From positions 1 through 5,422 of the forward strand of contig JAPLTI010000310.1 in the NCBI GenBank assembly GCA_026398285.1: a stretch of DNA of 5,422 nucleotides. The letters are read 5' to 3'. The notes under the pieces were generated by a model, which worked only from the letters and a program-made list of their open reading frames with translations, searched no databases and was not told the origin of the DNA. Shown here in pieces: positions 5,354 to 5,422 of the stretch (position 1 is its first letter; each line of letters opens with the position of its first letter). This stretch comes from Verrucomicrobiota bacterium (GTDB lineage: Bacteria > Verrucomicrobiota > Verrucomicrobiia > Chthoniobacterales > Terrimicrobiaceae). Made by a program: the position numbers and the translations under genes.

Positions 5354-5422
5354 ACCTCCGCCCGATGCAGTGGAAGCCTTCGAGCCGTAGGCGAGAAGGC
5401 TGGAACGGAGTCGGGCGGAGGT
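5354..5422. repeat. 69-bp nested stem-loop, possibly continuing past the window
   Basis: The outer arms ACCTCCGCCCGA (5354-5365) and TCGGGCGGAGGT (5411-5422) are perfect 12-bp complements. Inside is a symmetric 9/9 internal loop, then AGCCTTC (5375-5381) pairing with GAAGGCT (5395-5401), then a 2/2 loop of GA facing GA, then GCC/GGC closed by a GTA triloop. The outer stem ends exactly at the window edge, so it may extend further; the preceding GTC would need a following GAC. No T-run is visible inside the window. It resembles a mobile or REP-type palindromic element or a structured RNA more than a plain terminator. Confidence 0.7.

Larger units (their letters stand above)
5097..5422. other. 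Gene-free region rich in structured repeats
   Basis: After the glycosyltransferase stop no credible gene is found. A 64-codon minus-strand frame at 5154-5348 is mostly a translation of the repeat elements and has no recognisable domain. The stretch carries a CCCAT/ATGGG hairpin (5144-5160), the second copy of the dispersed repeat (5148-5212), a spaced inverted repeat (5250-5314) and a long stem-loop reaching the window edge (5354-5422). No clear terminator for the glycosyltransferase fragment is visible. Confidence 0.5.

Noticed and set aside
5354..5422. Integron attC site
   Set aside because: The stem-loop lacks the RYYYAAC and GTTRRRY core sites and the unpaired extrahelical bases expected of attC.

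Overview
The window looks like a piece of a Gram-negative bacterial genome from the Planctomycetes-Verrucomicrobia side of the tree, most plausibly Verrucomicrobiota. This is inference. It rests on an exosortase-associated (EpsI/exosortase C-terminal-like) protein, single-pass TPR proteins with long charged cytoplasmic heads, a DPM-type glycosyltransferase, an E2-like protein of a type I associate with these phyla, and a short structured intergenic repeat present twice. No rRNA, tRNA, CRISPR array or transposase is visible.

Layout, left to right. At 1-341 a GC-rich minus-strand reading frame encodes a fragment of a ubiquitin-E2-like protein that runs off the left edge. It meets, head to head and partly antisense, a plus-strand frame (117-1070). 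From about residue 54 that frame encodes an EpsI/exosortase C-terminal-like domain with a Thr-Pro linker and a charged repeat tail. At 1071-1504 there is no gene, but there is a row of small hairpins and the first copy of a dispersed repeat. Then come two tandem minus-strand paralogues (1505-2833 and 3011-4165), each with a charged N-terminal region, one membrane helix and a TPR-like C-terminal region. An 18-bp hyphenated palindrome lies between them. At 4166-4595 no credible gene is seen. At 4596-5096 is the C-terminal two thirds of a family-2 glycosyltransferase with no N-terminal part. The last 326 bases hold the second copy of the dispersed repeat, a long-range inverted repeat, and a 69-bp stem-loop cut by the window edge.

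How it fits together: the EpsI-like protein, the membrane-anchored TPR pair and the glycosyltransferase would all suit an envelope, exopolysaccharide or protein-sorting locus, but that link is inferred from proximity only. Three genes (E2-like, EpsI-like, glycosyltransferase) lack their normal 5' parts at abrupt changes of base composition near 276-341 and near 4596. The window therefore looks like a patchwork made by rearrangement, or a contig with assembly joins. The most intriguing items are the E2-like fragment, the paralogous TPR pair, and the structured intergenic elements.
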